57,447 nucleotides of DNA from Geodermatophilus nigrescens (GCF_900129495.1 NZ_FQVX01000007.1:1-57447); one strand, 5' to 3'. Positions 49,044 to 57,447 are shown, numbered from the stretch's first letter. A program made the numbers and translations. The notes: generated by a model from the letters alone, not told the origin.

Positions 49044-50231
49044 GTGGACCCCGTGCGGAACCCCTACGCCCCCGGCGCCGGGCAGCGCCCGCCCGAGCTG
49101 GCCGGCCGCGACGACGAGCTGTCGGCCTTCGACGTCGTGCTGGAGCGGATCGCGCGCGGCCGGCCGGAGCGCTCGCTGGTGCTCACCGGGCTGCGCGGCG
49201 TGGGCAAGACCGTGCTGCTCAACCAGCTGCGCTCGGCGGCGATCGGCCGCGGCTGGGGCACCGGGAAGATCGAGGCGCGGCCGGACCAGTCGCTGCGCCG
49301 GCCGGTGTCCTCGGCGCTGCACATGGCGCTGCGCGAGCTCCGGCACCCCGACCAGGAGTCGATGGACAGCGTGCTCGGCGTCCTCAAGGCGTTCGCGCAG
49401 CGGCAGACGCCGGCCGACGCGAAGCTGCGCGACCGGTGGCAGCCGGGCATCGACGTCCCGGCCACCAGCGGCCGCGCCGACTCCGGCGACATGGAGATCG
49501 ACCTCGTCGAGCTGCTCAGCGACGCCGCGGGGCTGGCCGCCGACGTCGGCCGCGGCATCGCCCTGTTCATCGACGAGATGCAGGACGTGCAGGCTCCCGA
49601 CGTCTCGGCCATCTGCGCGGCGTGCCACGAGCTGTCGCAGCAGGGCGCGCCGCTGATCGTCGTGGGCGCGGGACTCCCCCACCTGCCCGCGGTGCTGTCG
49701 GCGTCCAAGAGCTACTCCGAGCGGCTGTTCCGCTACCTGCGCATCGACCGCCTGGACCGGCCCGCCGCCGACCGCGCGCTGCTGGCGCCGGCCGAGCGCG
49801 AGGAGGTCAGCTACGAGCCGGCCGCCCTCGACGCGCTCTACGACGCCGCCGACGGCTACCCGTACTTCGTGCAGGCCTACGGGAAGGTCACCTGGGACGT
49901 CGCGGCGGCCTCCCCGATCACCGCGGCCGACGTCGCCATGGCCGCCCCGGTGGCCGAGGCCGAGCTCGCCGTCGGTTTCTTCGGGTCCCGCTACGACCGC
50001 GCCACCCCCGCGGAGCGCGAGTACATGCACGCGATGGCGGAGCTCGGCGGGCCGGCCGGCGCCCCGGTGGCGACGTCGGAGGTGGCCGCGGCGCTGGGCC
50101 GCAAGCCGGCGTCGCTGTCCCCGGCGCGCGACTCGCTGATCAAGAAGGGCCTCGTCTACTCCGCCGAGCGCGGCCAGATCGCGTTCACGGTGCCGCACTT
50201 CGGCCGCTACCTGCTCCGCCACCCCGACTAG
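49044..50231 (+). CDS. AAA/STAND-type ATPase with C-terminal winged helix
   Basis: A 395-residue ATP-binding protein. It starts VDPVRNPYAPGAGQRPPELAGRDDEL, has Walker A GLRGVGKTVLLNQL (about residues 50-60) and Walker B IALFIDEMQDV. A sensor-like GAGLPHLP and an Arg-containing second part follow. The C-terminal ~80 residues form a winged helix (TSEVAAALGRKPASLSPARDSLIKKGLVY). The family resembles archaeal-type Orc/AAA_16 ATPases and is common in actinobacteria without a settled role. GTG 49044 fits the -10. Confidence 0.8.
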   Translation: MDPVRNPYAPGAGQRPPELAGRDDELSAFDVVLERIARGRPERSLVLTGLRGVGKTVLLNQLRSAAIGRGWGTGKIEARPDQSLRRPVSSALHMALRELRHPDQESMDSVLGVLKAFAQRQTPADAKLRDRWQPGIDVPATSGRADSGDMEIDLVELLSDAAGLAADVGRGIALFIDEMQDVQAPDVSAICAACHELSQQGAPLIVVGAGLPHLPAVLSASKSYSERLFRYLRIDRLDRPAADRALLAPAEREEVSYEPAALDALYDAADGYPYFVQAYGKVTWDVAAASPITAADVAMAAPVAEAELAVGFFGSRYDRATPAEREYMHAMAELGGPAGAPVATSEVAAALGRKPASLSPARDSLIKKGLVYSAERGQIAFTVPHFGRYLLRHPD

Positions 50232-50237
50232 GACCCC

Positions 50238-50298
50238 AGGCATTGGATCCTCTCCCCACGTCCTGGGCGCCGAGACGTGGGGATCGGATCCCATGCCT
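50238..50298. terminator. 25-bp imperfect hairpin between the ATPase and ZIP genes
   Basis: The arm 50238-50262 pairs with 50274-50298 at 22 of 25 positions (left arm starts AGGCATTGGATCC, right arm ends GGATCCCATGCCT). It is 7 bp after the ATPase stop. Confidence 0.65.
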
Positions 50299-50347
50299 CG
50301 TCGTCGGCGGACGGTTGGGCGGCGCAACCGGGGGCACCGTCCCCCCC

Positions 50348-51112
50348 GTGCCGGGAGCTGTCGAGGCGGGACTGTGGGGGCTGCTGGGCGGCGCGGCCCT
50401 CGTGCTGGGGGCGCTGGTCGCCTGGTTCGTCCGGGTCCCGCAGGCGGTCATCGCCTCGGTGATGGCGTTCGGCTCGGGCGTGCTCATCTCCGCCGTCGCC
50501 TTCGACCTCATGGCCGAGGCCGCCGACACCGGCGGGCTCACCGCCACCGCCGTCGGCTTCCTCGGCGGCGCGCTGGCCTACGTCGGCGCCAACGCGCTGC
50601 TGGCCCGGCGCGGCGCCCGCCACCGGAAGCGCTCCGGCGCGGGCGGGGAGCAGCAGCCCTCGGAGGACGAGCAGTCCGGCAGCGGCGCGGCCATCGCGGT
50701 CGGCGCGCTGCTCGACGGCGTCCCCGAGTCGGTCGTGCTCGGCCTCGGGCTGCTCGGCGGCGGCGCGGTCAGCCCGTCGGTGCTCGCCGCGGTCTTCATC
50801 TCCAACGTGCCCGAGGGCCTGTCCAGCGCGGCCGGGATGAAGGCCAGCGGGCGGCGGGCCGGCTACGTCTTCGGCGTCTGGGGCGGGATCGCGGTGGTCA
50901 GCGGCCTGGCCGCGGCCCTCGGCTACGTCGCGCTGGGCAGCGCGTCCCCCGAGGTGGTCGCCGTCATCACCGCCGTCGCGGCCGGCGCCATCCTCACCAT
51001 GATCGCCGACACGATGATCCCGGAGGCCTTCGAGCGCACGCGCACCTGGACCGGCGTCATCACCACCGTCGGCTTCCTCGTCGCCTTCGGCATCGAGCGG
51101 CTCGGCGCGTGA
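50348..51112 (+). CDS. ZIP-family metal transporter
   Basis: A 254-residue protein with about eight helices. The metal-pathway helices carry DGVPESVVLGL and NVPEGLSSAAGM, the ZIP motifs with His replaced by Asp or Asn. A hydrophilic loop (RRGARHRKRSGAGGEQQPSEDEQSG) corresponds to the variable metal-binding loop. The likely role is divalent cation uptake. The frame is open to 49436, but GTG 50348 gives the family length; CACCGT ends 7 nt before it. Confidence 0.87.
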   Translation: MPGAVEAGLWGLLGGAALVLGALVAWFVRVPQAVIASVMAFGSGVLISAVAFDLMAEAADTGGLTATAVGFLGGALAYVGANALLARRGARHRKRSGAGGEQQPSEDEQSGSGAAIAVGALLDGVPESVVLGLGLLGGGAVSPSVLAAVFISNVPEGLSSAAGMKASGRRAGYVFGVWGGIAVVSGLAAALGYVALGSASPEVVAVITAVAAGAILTMIADTMIPEAFERTRTWTGVITTVGFLVAFGIERLGA

Positions 51113-51129
51113 CCGGGCAGGGTGGGGAC

Positions 51130-52044
51130 GTGGTCGAGCCCGTGCAGGTCCGTGTCCCGGTCGACGGCGGGGAGCTCTCCGCCCTGCACTGGGCCGCCGA
51201 CGCCCCCGGCTCCCCCATCGTCGTGCTGGTGCACGGGATCACCGCCAACGCGATGGTCTGGGCGCCGGTGGCCGCCGCCCTCGCCGGGGAGTTCGAGGTG
51301 GTCGCGCCCGACCTGCGCGGCCGCGCCGGCTCCGCCGGCCTGCCCGGCCCCTACGGCCTGCAGCGGCACGCCGACGACGTCGCCGCGCTGCTGGACCGCT
51401 ACGGCGCCGACGACGACGCCGGAGCCGACGCCACGGTGCTCGTCGGCCACTCGATGGGCGCGTTCGTCGCCACGCTGGCCGCCGCCGACCCCGCCCGCGA
51501 CCGGGTGCACGGCCTGGTGCTCGTCGACGGCGGGCTGGCGCTGCCCGAGCCGCCCGGGGCCGACGTCGACGCGAAGCTCGCCGCGCTGCTCGGCCCGTCG
51601 CTGGGCCGCCTCGGCACCACGTTCCCCGACCTGGCCGCCGTCCGGTCGTTCTGGGCCGGGCACCCCGCCGTCGGCCCGTGGGTGGACGAGCCCGCGGTGG
51701 CCGCGTACCTCGCCCGCGACCTCGCGCCCGGCGAGCCGCCGCTGCGCAGCGCCTGCGTGCCCGAGGCGGTCCGGGTCGACGGCGGCGACGTCCTGCTCAA
51801 CGAGCGGGTGCTCGAGGCGACCGGGGCGCTGCCGGTGCCGGCCACGCTGCTGTGGGCCACGCGCGGGCTGCTCGACCAGACGCCCGGCCTCTACGACGAC
51901 GCCCGGCTGGCCGGGATGGGCCTCGACGGGCTCGGCATCGCCGCGCAGGAGGTCCCCGGCACCAACCACTACTCGATCCTGTGGAGCGAGGAGGGGGTCG
52001 CCGAGATCGCCGCGGCGGTGGCCGCGGCGGCGACGGTCGGCTAG
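51130..52044 (+). CDS. Alpha/beta hydrolase
   Basis: A 304-residue alpha/beta hydrolase. Oxyanion-hole HGITANA (residues 35-41), nucleophile elbow VGHSMGA (Ser108), acid and base near the C-terminus (LWATRGLLDQTP; His in GTNHYSIL). The substrate (ester, epoxide or lactone) is unknown. GTG 51130 is preferred because GGTGGGG precedes it; GTG 51109 overlaps the ZIP stop by 4 nt and is possible. Its stop TAG lies in the first copy of a 16-bp tandem repeat. Confidence 0.85.
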   Translation: MVEPVQVRVPVDGGELSALHWAADAPGSPIVVLVHGITANAMVWAPVAAALAGEFEVVAPDLRGRAGSAGLPGPYGLQRHADDVAALLDRYGADDDAGADATVLVGHSMGAFVATLAAADPARDRVHGLVLVDGGLALPEPPGADVDAKLAALLGPSLGRLGTTFPDLAAVRSFWAGHPAVGPWVDEPAVAAYLARDLAPGEPPLRSACVPEAVRVDGGDVLLNERVLEATGALPVPATLLWATRGLLDQTPGLYDDARLAGMGLDGLGIAAQEVPGTNHYSILWSEEGVAEIAAAVAAAATVG

Positions 52045-52099
52045 GAGGACCGGCGGCTAGGAGGACCGTCGGCTAGGCGGACCGTCGGCTAGGCCGGGC
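52036..52099. repeat. 16-bp tandem repeat, four copies, between convergent genes
   Basis: The unit, approximately CGGCTAGGAGGACCGT, recurs with exactly 16-bp spacing (CTAG at 52041, 52057, 52073, 52089); copies 3 and 4 vary slightly (GGCGG, GGCCG). Its CTAG supplies the TAG stop of the hydrolase gene in copy 1 and of the minus-strand phosphatase gene in copy 4. The gap between the two stop codons is only 44 bp. Confidence 0.85.
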
Positions 52100-53861
52100 G
52101 CCCGACCACCGGGGGCAGCACCTCGGGCCCGGCCTCCGCGGGGCGCTCCTCCCGCATCGGGTGGGCGCGCACCGCGAGCACCGCGACGTCGTCCTCGGCG
52201 CCGTCGGCGAGCATCTCGGTGAGCAGGTCGTCGCACAGCTCGGCCAGCGGCCGGTCGCCGCCGTCGGCCAGCAGCGCCCGCACCCGGTCGCGGCCCTCGT
52301 CCAGCGGGACGCCGCGCCGCTCGAAGAGCCCGTCGGTGAACAGCAGCAGCGTGGCGCCCTCGGGGACGACCGCCTCGCCGTCGGCCCGCGGCCCGCGCCA
52401 GCCGATGCCCAGCGGCGGTCCCACCGGGGCGCTGAGGTCCTGCACGGTGCCGTCGGGCAGCAGCAGCATCGGGTCGGGGTGCCCCGCCGACGACCAGCGC
52501 AGCCGGCGCACCCCGGCGTCCCGCTCGGCCGCGTCCTGCTCCACGCGGCAGACCAGCGCGGTGGCCATCGCGGGGACGTCGAGCCCGACGATCGCGTGGT
52601 CGACCCGGCGCAGCACGCCCGCGGGCTCCTCGAGCCGGTCGAAGGCGATCGCGCGGACCAGCGTCTTCACCTGGCCCATGGCCGCGGCGGCCTCGATGTC
52701 GTGGCCCATGACGTCGCCGATCACCAGCACGGTGTCGCCGTCGGGCTGCAGGAAGGCGTCGTACCAGTCGCCGCCGATCGCCACCCCGCGGGTGGCCGGG
52801 CGGTAGCGGACGGCGAGCTCGAGGTGGTCGGGCTGCACCGGCGGGGACAGCAGGCTGTGCTGCATCCGCTCGGCCACCTGCTGCGCGGCGGTGGCCAGCC
52901 GGGCGTTGTCGAGGGCGAGGGCGGCGCGGCGGGAGGCGATGTCGGCGGTGCGCAGCTCGGCCTCGGTGTGCGGCCCGCGCTCGGGCCCGTTGACCAGCGT
53001 GAACGCCCCGAACAGCTCGCCGCGGGCGAGCAGCGGGAAGGTGGCGACGGCGGAGGGGCGCAGCGGCGCCAGCGCGGCCCGGCTCTCCTCGTCGGCCGTC
53101 ATCGCGACGACGTCCTCCGGCGTGAGGTGCGGGATGACCACCGGGCGGCCCTGCGACAGCGCCGTCGGCACGGGCGCATTGGGCCGGTTGGTGCGCACCC
53201 GCAGGTCGGCGTAGCGGTGCATCGCCCCGACCATCGCCGGGTCGCTGTGCGCGCGGCCGACGTCGCGGCGGGTGCCGTCGGGGTCGACCACGCTCACCAG
53301 GCACCAGTCGGCCAGCACCGGGACGACGGTGGACGCGAAGCGGGCGACCGCCTCGTCGACGTCGGTGGTGGAGGTCATCGCCTGGCTGATGTCGCCGAGC
53401 AGGGCGAGGTACCGCGCCGAGGTCGCGGCCAGCACCGCGGACGCGGCGGCCTCCGCGGCCGCCCGCTCGCGGGCCGCGACCGCCGCCGCGCGCTCCTCCT
53501 CGGTGCGCCGGCGCATCGTGACGTCGTCGTAGGTGACCACCAGGCCGGCGGGGGTGAGGAAGGCGTCGGCGCGGAACCACCGGTCCAGCGGCGCGAAGAA
53601 GGCCTCGGTGCCGCCGGCCACGCCGGTCGCGCGCACCCGGCGGTACAGCTCCTCGAACGGCCCGCCGACGGCCTCGGGGAACTCCTGCCAGATGGCGTGC
53701 CCGACGAGGTCCGCGACGGTGCGCTCGAGGACGGCGGCACCGGCCGGGTTGACGTAGCTGAACCGCCAGTCGCCGTCGAGGACGAACAGCGGCCGGTCCA
53801 TGCCCTCGACGGCCTGCACGAGCAGGTCGCCGGGCGGCGGGGCCGCGCCGTCCGGGGTCAT
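52089..53861 (-). CDS. PAS-GAF-SpoIIE serine phosphatase
   Basis: A 590-residue protein. PAS (~15-125; LFVLDGDWRFSYVNPAGAAVLERT), an Ala/Glu/Arg-rich linker helix (~125-165), GAF (~165-340), PP2C (~365-580). Metal motifs: GGDWYDAFLQ, IGDVMGHDIEA, FTDGLFERR, EDDVAVLAV. The protein start is ATG 53861; the open frame to 54023 encodes a non-conserved Ala/Gly stretch. Its C-terminus is close in sequence to the 34 kb phosphatase. It is divergent from the third phosphatase (starts 180 bp apart). Confidence 0.88.
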   Translation of the reverse strand: MTPDGAAPPPGDLLVQAVEGMDRPLFVLDGDWRFSYVNPAGAAVLERTVADLVGHAIWQEFPEAVGGPFEELYRRVRATGVAGGTEAFFAPLDRWFRADAFLTPAGLVVTYDDVTMRRRTEEERAAAVAARERAAAEAAASAVLAATSARYLALLGDISQAMTSTTDVDEAVARFASTVVPVLADWCLVSVVDPDGTRRDVGRAHSDPAMVGAMHRYADLRVRTNRPNAPVPTALSQGRPVVIPHLTPEDVVAMTADEESRAALAPLRPSAVATFPLLARGELFGAFTLVNGPERGPHTEAELRTADIASRRAALALDNARLATAAQQVAERMQHSLLSPPVQPDHLELAVRYRPATRGVAIGGDWYDAFLQPDGDTVLVIGDVMGHDIEAAAAMGQVKTLVRAIAFDRLEEPAGVLRRVDHAIVGLDVPAMATALVCRVEQDAAERDAGVRRLRWSSAGHPDPMLLLPDGTVQDLSAPVGPPLGIGWRGPRADGEAVVPEGATLLLFTDGLFERRGVPLDEGRDRVRALLADGGDRPLAELCDDLLTEMLADGAEDDVAVLAVRAHPMREERPAEAGPEVLPPVVGRPA

Positions 53862-54040
53862 GGGGACACATGCTGCCCCATCGGGGCGGCCCGGTCTCGG
53901 TTGCCGTACCGGCCCGCCCCCTCCTGATGAGGCGGCGCGCGCGCCGGACCGTTGGCAGGAGCGCCCGGCGGGGGCCATGATCGCCGTCGAGGCCGCGGGA
54001 GCCAGCAGCGCCCCGGAGGGCACCGGGAGGTCCAGGGGCG

Positions 54041-55681
54041 ATGGCCGACCAACCCGTCGCGGGGCCGTTCCCCACCGTCCCGCTCACCCGGCGCACCCCG
54101 GGCGACCCGGCCGCGCTCGCGGCGCTGGTCGACCGGCTGCCGGCCGCCGTCCTCGCGCTGGACCCCGCGGGCCGGCTCACCTGGCTCAACGCCGCCGCCG
54201 AGCGCCTGCTCGGCGCGCTGTCGCCCCTGCTGCTGGGACAGGTGCTCGCCGAGGTGCCGGGGACCGCCGGGCGGGCGCTCGCCTCCGCCGGCGCCGAGGC
54301 CGCCGACACCGGGGAGCCGGTCACGGTGCAGGCGGCCGGCGGCTGGTACGAGGTGCGCGCCGCCCGGGCCGAGGAGGGGCTGGCGCTCACCGTCTCCGAC
54401 GTCTCCCGCCGCCGCACGGTGCAGGAGCGCGCCGACCGGTCGGCCGCCCGCGCCACGCTGCTGGTGCGGGTGGCCGCGGAGTTGTCGGGCGCCCTCGACG
54501 GCGTCTCCGCCCTCGGCCGGCTCGCCCGGCTGGTCGTGCCGGTCCTCACCGACGGCTGCGTGGTCACCGTCGTCGACCGGGACGGCCGCGCCCGCGACGT
54601 CGGGTCCTGGCACGCCGACCCCGACCGCCGCGACCTGCTCGCCCGCTACGCCAGGGTGCGGCTGGACACGCTGCCGCCGTCGTCGCCGGTCGGGCGGGCG
54701 CTGCGCACCGGCGAGCCGGTGTCCTCCGCCGTGACCGACGTCCTGGCGCTGATGTCCGACGACGGCACGCGGGAGATGCTGCGGGCGCTGCGGGCGGAGT
54801 CGGTGGTGGTGCTGCCGCTGCCGGCCGAGTCGCGCACCGTCGGCGTCCTGTCGCTCTACCTCGACGCCGGCCGGCAGGTGTCGGCCGAGGACCTCGCCAC
54901 CGCCCGCGCCGTCGCCGTGCAGGCCGGCCGCGCGATCGACCGGGTGGGCCGGCAGAGCCGCCAGATCCAGCTCGCCGAGGCGCTGCAGCGCAGCCTGCTC
55001 ACCGACCCGCCGGACTTCCCCGGCGTCGAGGTGGTGGTGCGCTACGTGCCGGCCGCGGAGGCCGCGCGCGTGGGCGGCGACTGGTACGACGCGTTCCGGC
55101 ACCCCGACGGCGACGCCGTCGTGGTCATCGGCGACGTCGTCGGGCACGACACCGCGGCGGCCGCGGCGATGGGGCAGCTGCGCGGGCTGGTCCGCGGCAT
55201 CGCGCACTCCAGCCGCGGTGGCCCGGCCGAGGTCCTGCGGGGCCTGGACGAGGCGATGGCGACCATGCACGCCGGGACGCTGGCCACGGCCGCCGTCGCC
55301 CGGCTGGAGCGCGGCGGCACCCGGCTGCGGTGGGCCAACGCCGGGCACCCGCCGCCGGTCCTGCTGTGGCCCGGCGGCCGGGTCGAGGCGCTCGCGCACG
55401 AGGAGGCCGACCTGCTGCTCGGCGTCGACCCGGAGGCCGAGCGCCGGGAGGACGTGGTGGCGCTGGCCCCCGGGACGACGGTGCTGCTGCACACCGACGG
55501 GCTGGTCGAGCGGCGGGGCAGCACCCTCGACGAGGGCACCGAGCGGCTGCACGCGGCGCTGGCCGAGCTGGCCGGCGCGCCGCTGCCGCAGCTGTGCGAC
55601 GAGCTGCTGGCCCGGCTGCTGGAGGGCACCCCGCAGGACGACGTCGCCGTGGTGGCGTTCACCGTGCGGCCGCCCGTCTGA
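54041..55681 (+). CDS. PAS-GAF-SpoIIE serine phosphatase (paralog)
   Basis: A 546-residue protein. PAS-like (~27-125; AVLALDPAGRLTWLNAAAERLLG), GAF (~135-305), SpoIIE (~318-546). PP2C motifs GGDWYDAFRH, IGDVVGHDTAA, HTDGLVERR and QDDVAVVAF. It is close to the second half of the 34 kb paralog: both share RLVVPxLxDxCxVTVVDxDG and RDVGxWHAD. ATG 54041 has AGGGG 3 nt upstream. It is followed after ~100 bp by an anti-sigma-type kinase gene, its likely partner. Confidence 0.9.
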   Translation: MADQPVAGPFPTVPLTRRTPGDPAALAALVDRLPAAVLALDPAGRLTWLNAAAERLLGALSPLLLGQVLAEVPGTAGRALASAGAEAADTGEPVTVQAAGGWYEVRAARAEEGLALTVSDVSRRRTVQERADRSAARATLLVRVAAELSGALDGVSALGRLARLVVPVLTDGCVVTVVDRDGRARDVGSWHADPDRRDLLARYARVRLDTLPPSSPVGRALRTGEPVSSAVTDVLALMSDDGTREMLRALRAESVVVLPLPAESRTVGVLSLYLDAGRQVSAEDLATARAVAVQAGRAIDRVGRQSRQIQLAEALQRSLLTDPPDFPGVEVVVRYVPAAEAARVGGDWYDAFRHPDGDAVVVIGDVVGHDTAAAAAMGQLRGLVRGIAHSSRGGPAEVLRGLDEAMATMHAGTLATAAVARLERGGTRLRWANAGHPPPVLLWPGGRVEALAHEEADLLLGVDPEAERREDVVALAPGTTVLLHTDGLVERRGSTLDEGTERLHAALAELAGAPLPQLCDELLARLLEGTPQDDVAVVAFTVRPPV

Positions 55682-55782
55682 GGGGGAGACGCCTCACACC
55701 ACGGGGGCGGGAACGGTTGGGCAGCGCACCGGCTGGGCACCCCCGGGACCGTCCGAGAACGGGACGACGGCGGAGAGAGGAC

Positions 55783-56241
55783 ATGGCGCGAGCGAGCTGG
55801 CCCCTGCGACCGCTGCCCGACGGGCGCGGTGAGCTGTGGCGCTGGGACCTGGGCGACATCGCCGAGCTCCCGGCTGCGCGCGCCGGCCTGCGCGACCACC
55901 TGGGCTCGCTCGGCTTCCCGCGCGACCCGGAGGACGCGGCGTCGGACCGGTTGGTCCTGGCGTTCGACGAGCTGGCGTCCAACGCGCTGCGGCACGGCCT
56001 GTCGCCCGTCGTCGCCACCGTGGTGGCCGGCACCGGCGGCTGGCTGCTCGACGTCAGCGACCGCGACCCGGACACCATGCCGGCGCCCGCGGTCGGCCGG
56101 GACCCCGCGAAGGGCGGCCTGGGCCTCTACCTCGTGGCGCGGCTGTCGGTGGCCCACGGCTGGTACGTCGACGACGGCTGCAAGCACGTGTGGGCGTGCC
56201 TGCCGACGTCGATGGAGGAGCACGCGGTCAGCACCGCCTGA
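55783..56241 (+). CDS. HATPase_c domain protein (anti-sigma-factor-like serine kinase)
   Basis: A 152-residue GHKL ATPase. N-box FDELASNALRHG (Glu63, Asn67, His71), G1 DVSDRDP (Asp93), G2 GGLGLYLVARLS (111-122). Such RsbW-like proteins bind a sigma factor and phosphorylate an anti-anti-sigma factor. ATG 55783 follows GGAGAGAGG. No sigma-factor or STAS gene is in the window. Its position after a SpoIIE phosphatase indicates opposing kinase and phosphatase activities. Confidence 0.88.
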   Translation: MARASWPLRPLPDGRGELWRWDLGDIAELPAARAGLRDHLGSLGFPRDPEDAASDRLVLAFDELASNALRHGLSPVVATVVAGTGGWLLDVSDRDPDTMPAPAVGRDPAKGGLGLYLVARLSVAHGWYVDDGCKHVWACLPTSMEEHAVSTA

Positions 56242-56254
56242 CCACGCCGGCCGG

Positions 56255-56851
56255 TCAGGTCAGCCAGGCGCGCAGCGGGGGCAGGACGACGTCGGTGAGC
56301 AGCCGGTAGCCGCGCGCGTCGGGGTGCACGCCGTCGCCGGCGCGCACGGCCTCCGCCCAGGCGGGGTCGCCGGCGAGCGGGCCGGCGAGGTCGGCGAACG
56401 GGACCGCGCGGGAGGCGGCCACCTCCGCCATGGCGGCCGACAGGGCCAGCGCCCGGTCGGTCCAGCCGGCGTCGGCGCCGGGCGGCGGTCCGGTGACGAA
56501 GGCGGGCCAGCCGGCGGCGTGCGCCTCGTCGAGCATGCCGGCGACCACCTCGAGCGTGCGCTCCTGCGGGACGCGGCGGCGCCCGGCGGGCGCGGAGACG
56601 TCGTTGGCGCCGAGGGAGAACACGACGCGGTGGTCGGTGCCGTCGCGGAGCCGGGCGCGGACCTCGGGGTACCACCGGCGGGCGATGTCGAGGGAGGTCT
56701 CGCGGCGGATCCCGAGCGGGTAGCCGGTGACGTCGGTGCCGTCGGCCCGCAGCGCGGCGAGCACGGGCCCGACCCACCCGGCGCCGGTCTCGTCCCCGAC
56801 GCCGGCGGTGAAGGAGTCCCCGACGAGGCAGAGGCGCAGGTCCCGGGTCAC
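56255..56851 (-). CDS. SGNH/GDSL-family hydrolase
   Basis: A 198-residue esterase-like protein without a signal peptide. Block I GDSFTAGVGD (Ser13), block III GANDVS, block V DGVHPDARGY (Asp173, His176). Block II is weak (YPLGIRRETS). Substrate unknown. GTG 56851 is used, with CACACT ending 6 nt upstream and no Shine-Dalgarno. It is convergent with the anti-sigma-type kinase, 13 bp apart. Confidence 0.86.
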   Translation of the reverse strand: MTRDLRLCLVGDSFTAGVGDETGAGWVGPVLAALRADGTDVTGYPLGIRRETSLDIARRWYPEVRARLRDGTDHRVVFSLGANDVSAPAGRRRVPQERTLEVVAGMLDEAHAAGWPAFVTGPPPGADAGWTDRALALSAAMAEVAASRAVPFADLAGPLAGDPAWAEAVRAGDGVHPDARGYRLLTDVVLPPLRAWLT

Positions 56852-56893
56852 GGGGGGAGTGTGCCGTCCGGGCGGACGGCGGGTCCGAGTGCG

Positions 56894-56933
56894 CCCGGGG
56901 CGGCGGGGACGGGAGTCCCTGCGCCGCCCCGGG
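56894..56933 (-). terminator. Compound hairpin downstream of the edge gene
   Basis: The outer stem CCCGGGGCGGCG (56894-56905) pairs with CGCCGCCCCGGG (56922-56933), and an inner stem GGGAC pairs with GTCCC around a 4-nt loop. It lies between the minus-strand gene ending at 57069 and the SGNH gene start. No other feature is visible in this 217-bp gap. Confidence 0.65.
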
Positions 56934-57068
56934 GCAGTCTCGATGTCGACCGGTCACGGTGTCGTGGCCGGTGGCGGGCCCGGAGGGTCCCCGCCGGACG
57001 CGACGGTGGTGCTCCGCGTCAGACGGGGACGGCTCCTGGCCGCGGTGTCGTCCGGTAGGACGACGTGG

Positions 57069-57447
57069 TTACGGGATCACCAGGGAGAGGCGTCCCTTGC
57101 CGTAGCCGGGGACCTCGACGGCGAGGTCGAGCCGGTTGAAGGCGGCGAGCATGCCGGCGATGTCACCCGGCAGGTCGTCGCCCGGGGCGTACGACGAGTA
57201 GAGCTTCGAGTGCGGCGCGCCGGGCACGTTGAACAGCGCCGACAGGACGTTGACGACCTCGTGCAGGGCCTCGGTGAGCATCGCGGTGAGCTCGCCGTCC
57301 TCCTCGACGACGTCCTGGACGCCGCCGGGCGGGAGCAGGGCCAGCGCGCCGCCGGTCCACGCCGCGAGCGGCAGGTCCATGACGCAGAGGGCGTTGACGG
57401 CCATCGTCGGGCTGACGTAGACGGCGACCGAGACCGGGTCCTTCTCG
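57069..57447 (-). CDS. Unidentified protein (5' end cut by window edge)
   Basis: About 125 C-terminal residues are visible; the frame continues past the window end (reading EKDPVSVAVYVSPTMAVNAL). An ATG at 57404 is internal and unlikely to be the true start. The segment TAMLTEALHEVVNVLSALFN, followed by SYAPGDDLPGDIAGML, is loosely like CheC/CheX-type phosphatase domains, but I cannot confirm this. Beta strands LDLAVEVPGYGKGRLSLVI end the protein. Confidence 0.6.
   Translation of the reverse strand, partial: EKDPVSVAVYVSPTMAVNALCVMDLPLAAWTGGALALLPPGGVQDVVEEDGELTAMLTEALHEVVNVLSALFNVPGAPHSKLYSSYAPGDDLPGDIAGMLAAFNRLDLAVEVPGYGKGRLSLVIP

Overview
The window comes from a very GC-rich (roughly 74-75% by eye) actinobacterial chromosome. 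Many genes start with GTG, and actinobacterial marker families are present: DUF3097, DUF4383, PRC-barrel/DUF2382, a 180-kDa-type NAD-glutamate dehydrogenase, PAS/GAF/SpoIIE phosphatases and an ANTAR protein. The mix, especially three PAS/GAF-SpoIIE phosphatases and an SPL-type radical SAM protein, resembles Geodermatophilaceae (Blastococcus, Geodermatophilus, Modestobacter). That placement is inference and no search was run. I saw no rRNA, tRNA, CRISPR array, prophage or insertion sequence. Coding density is about 93%.

Layout. 1-5.3 kb: an edge-cut PRC-barrel/DUF2382 stress protein, DUF3097, an aldo/keto reductase, an MFS exporter and a secreted protein. 5.5-13.8 kb: a molybdenum region with moaA and moaD on plus, and moaE, a MobA/MocA-like nucleotidyltransferase, modC-modB-modA and an HTH-TOBE regulator on minus. 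Two CNNM/CorC membrane proteins and a CsbD-like gene sit between the two halves. 14-20.5 kb: RecQ-type helicase, an AtzG-like/amidase pair, an azoreductase-like flavoprotein divergent from a MarR regulator, and a lone NodU/CmcH-type carbamoyltransferase. 20.7-28 kb: DUF4383, acyl-CoA dehydrogenase, two small proteins, an ArsR-VOC operon, an LCP protein, exonuclease III, ANTAR protein and gamma carbonic anhydrase. 28-42 kb: a giant SARP-type regulator, LysE exporter, SPL-like radical SAM enzyme, YaaA protein, a five-domain phosphatase, DEAD-box helicase, a second amidase, PPK2 and a degenerate PlsC-like protein. 42.5-57.4 kb: NAD-glutamate dehydrogenase, holin-like membrane protein, CheB-like protein, AAA ATPase, ZIP transporter, hydrolase, two divergent SpoIIE phosphatases with an anti-sigma-type kinase, an SGNH hydrolase and an edge-cut gene.

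Two genome-style signals stand out between genes. (1) At least 13 genes have a TANNNT hexamer ending 6-8 nt before the start codon, the geometry of leaderless transcription. This fixes many starts that have no Shine-Dalgarno. (2) Gene ends carry long, near-perfect hairpins without U-tracts. They include a three-copy dispersed element whose outer arms differ in sequence but whose apical core is always 33 nt. I regard this element as the best candidate for something undescribed.

Functional themes. The molybdenum genes would import molybdate and build molybdopterin. The three SpoIIE phosphatases plus the HATPase form a likely partner-switching stress network. RecQ, exonuclease III, the SPL-like enzyme and YaaA point to DNA and oxidative damage defence, which fits a desiccation- and radiation-tolerant soil or stone actinobacterium.
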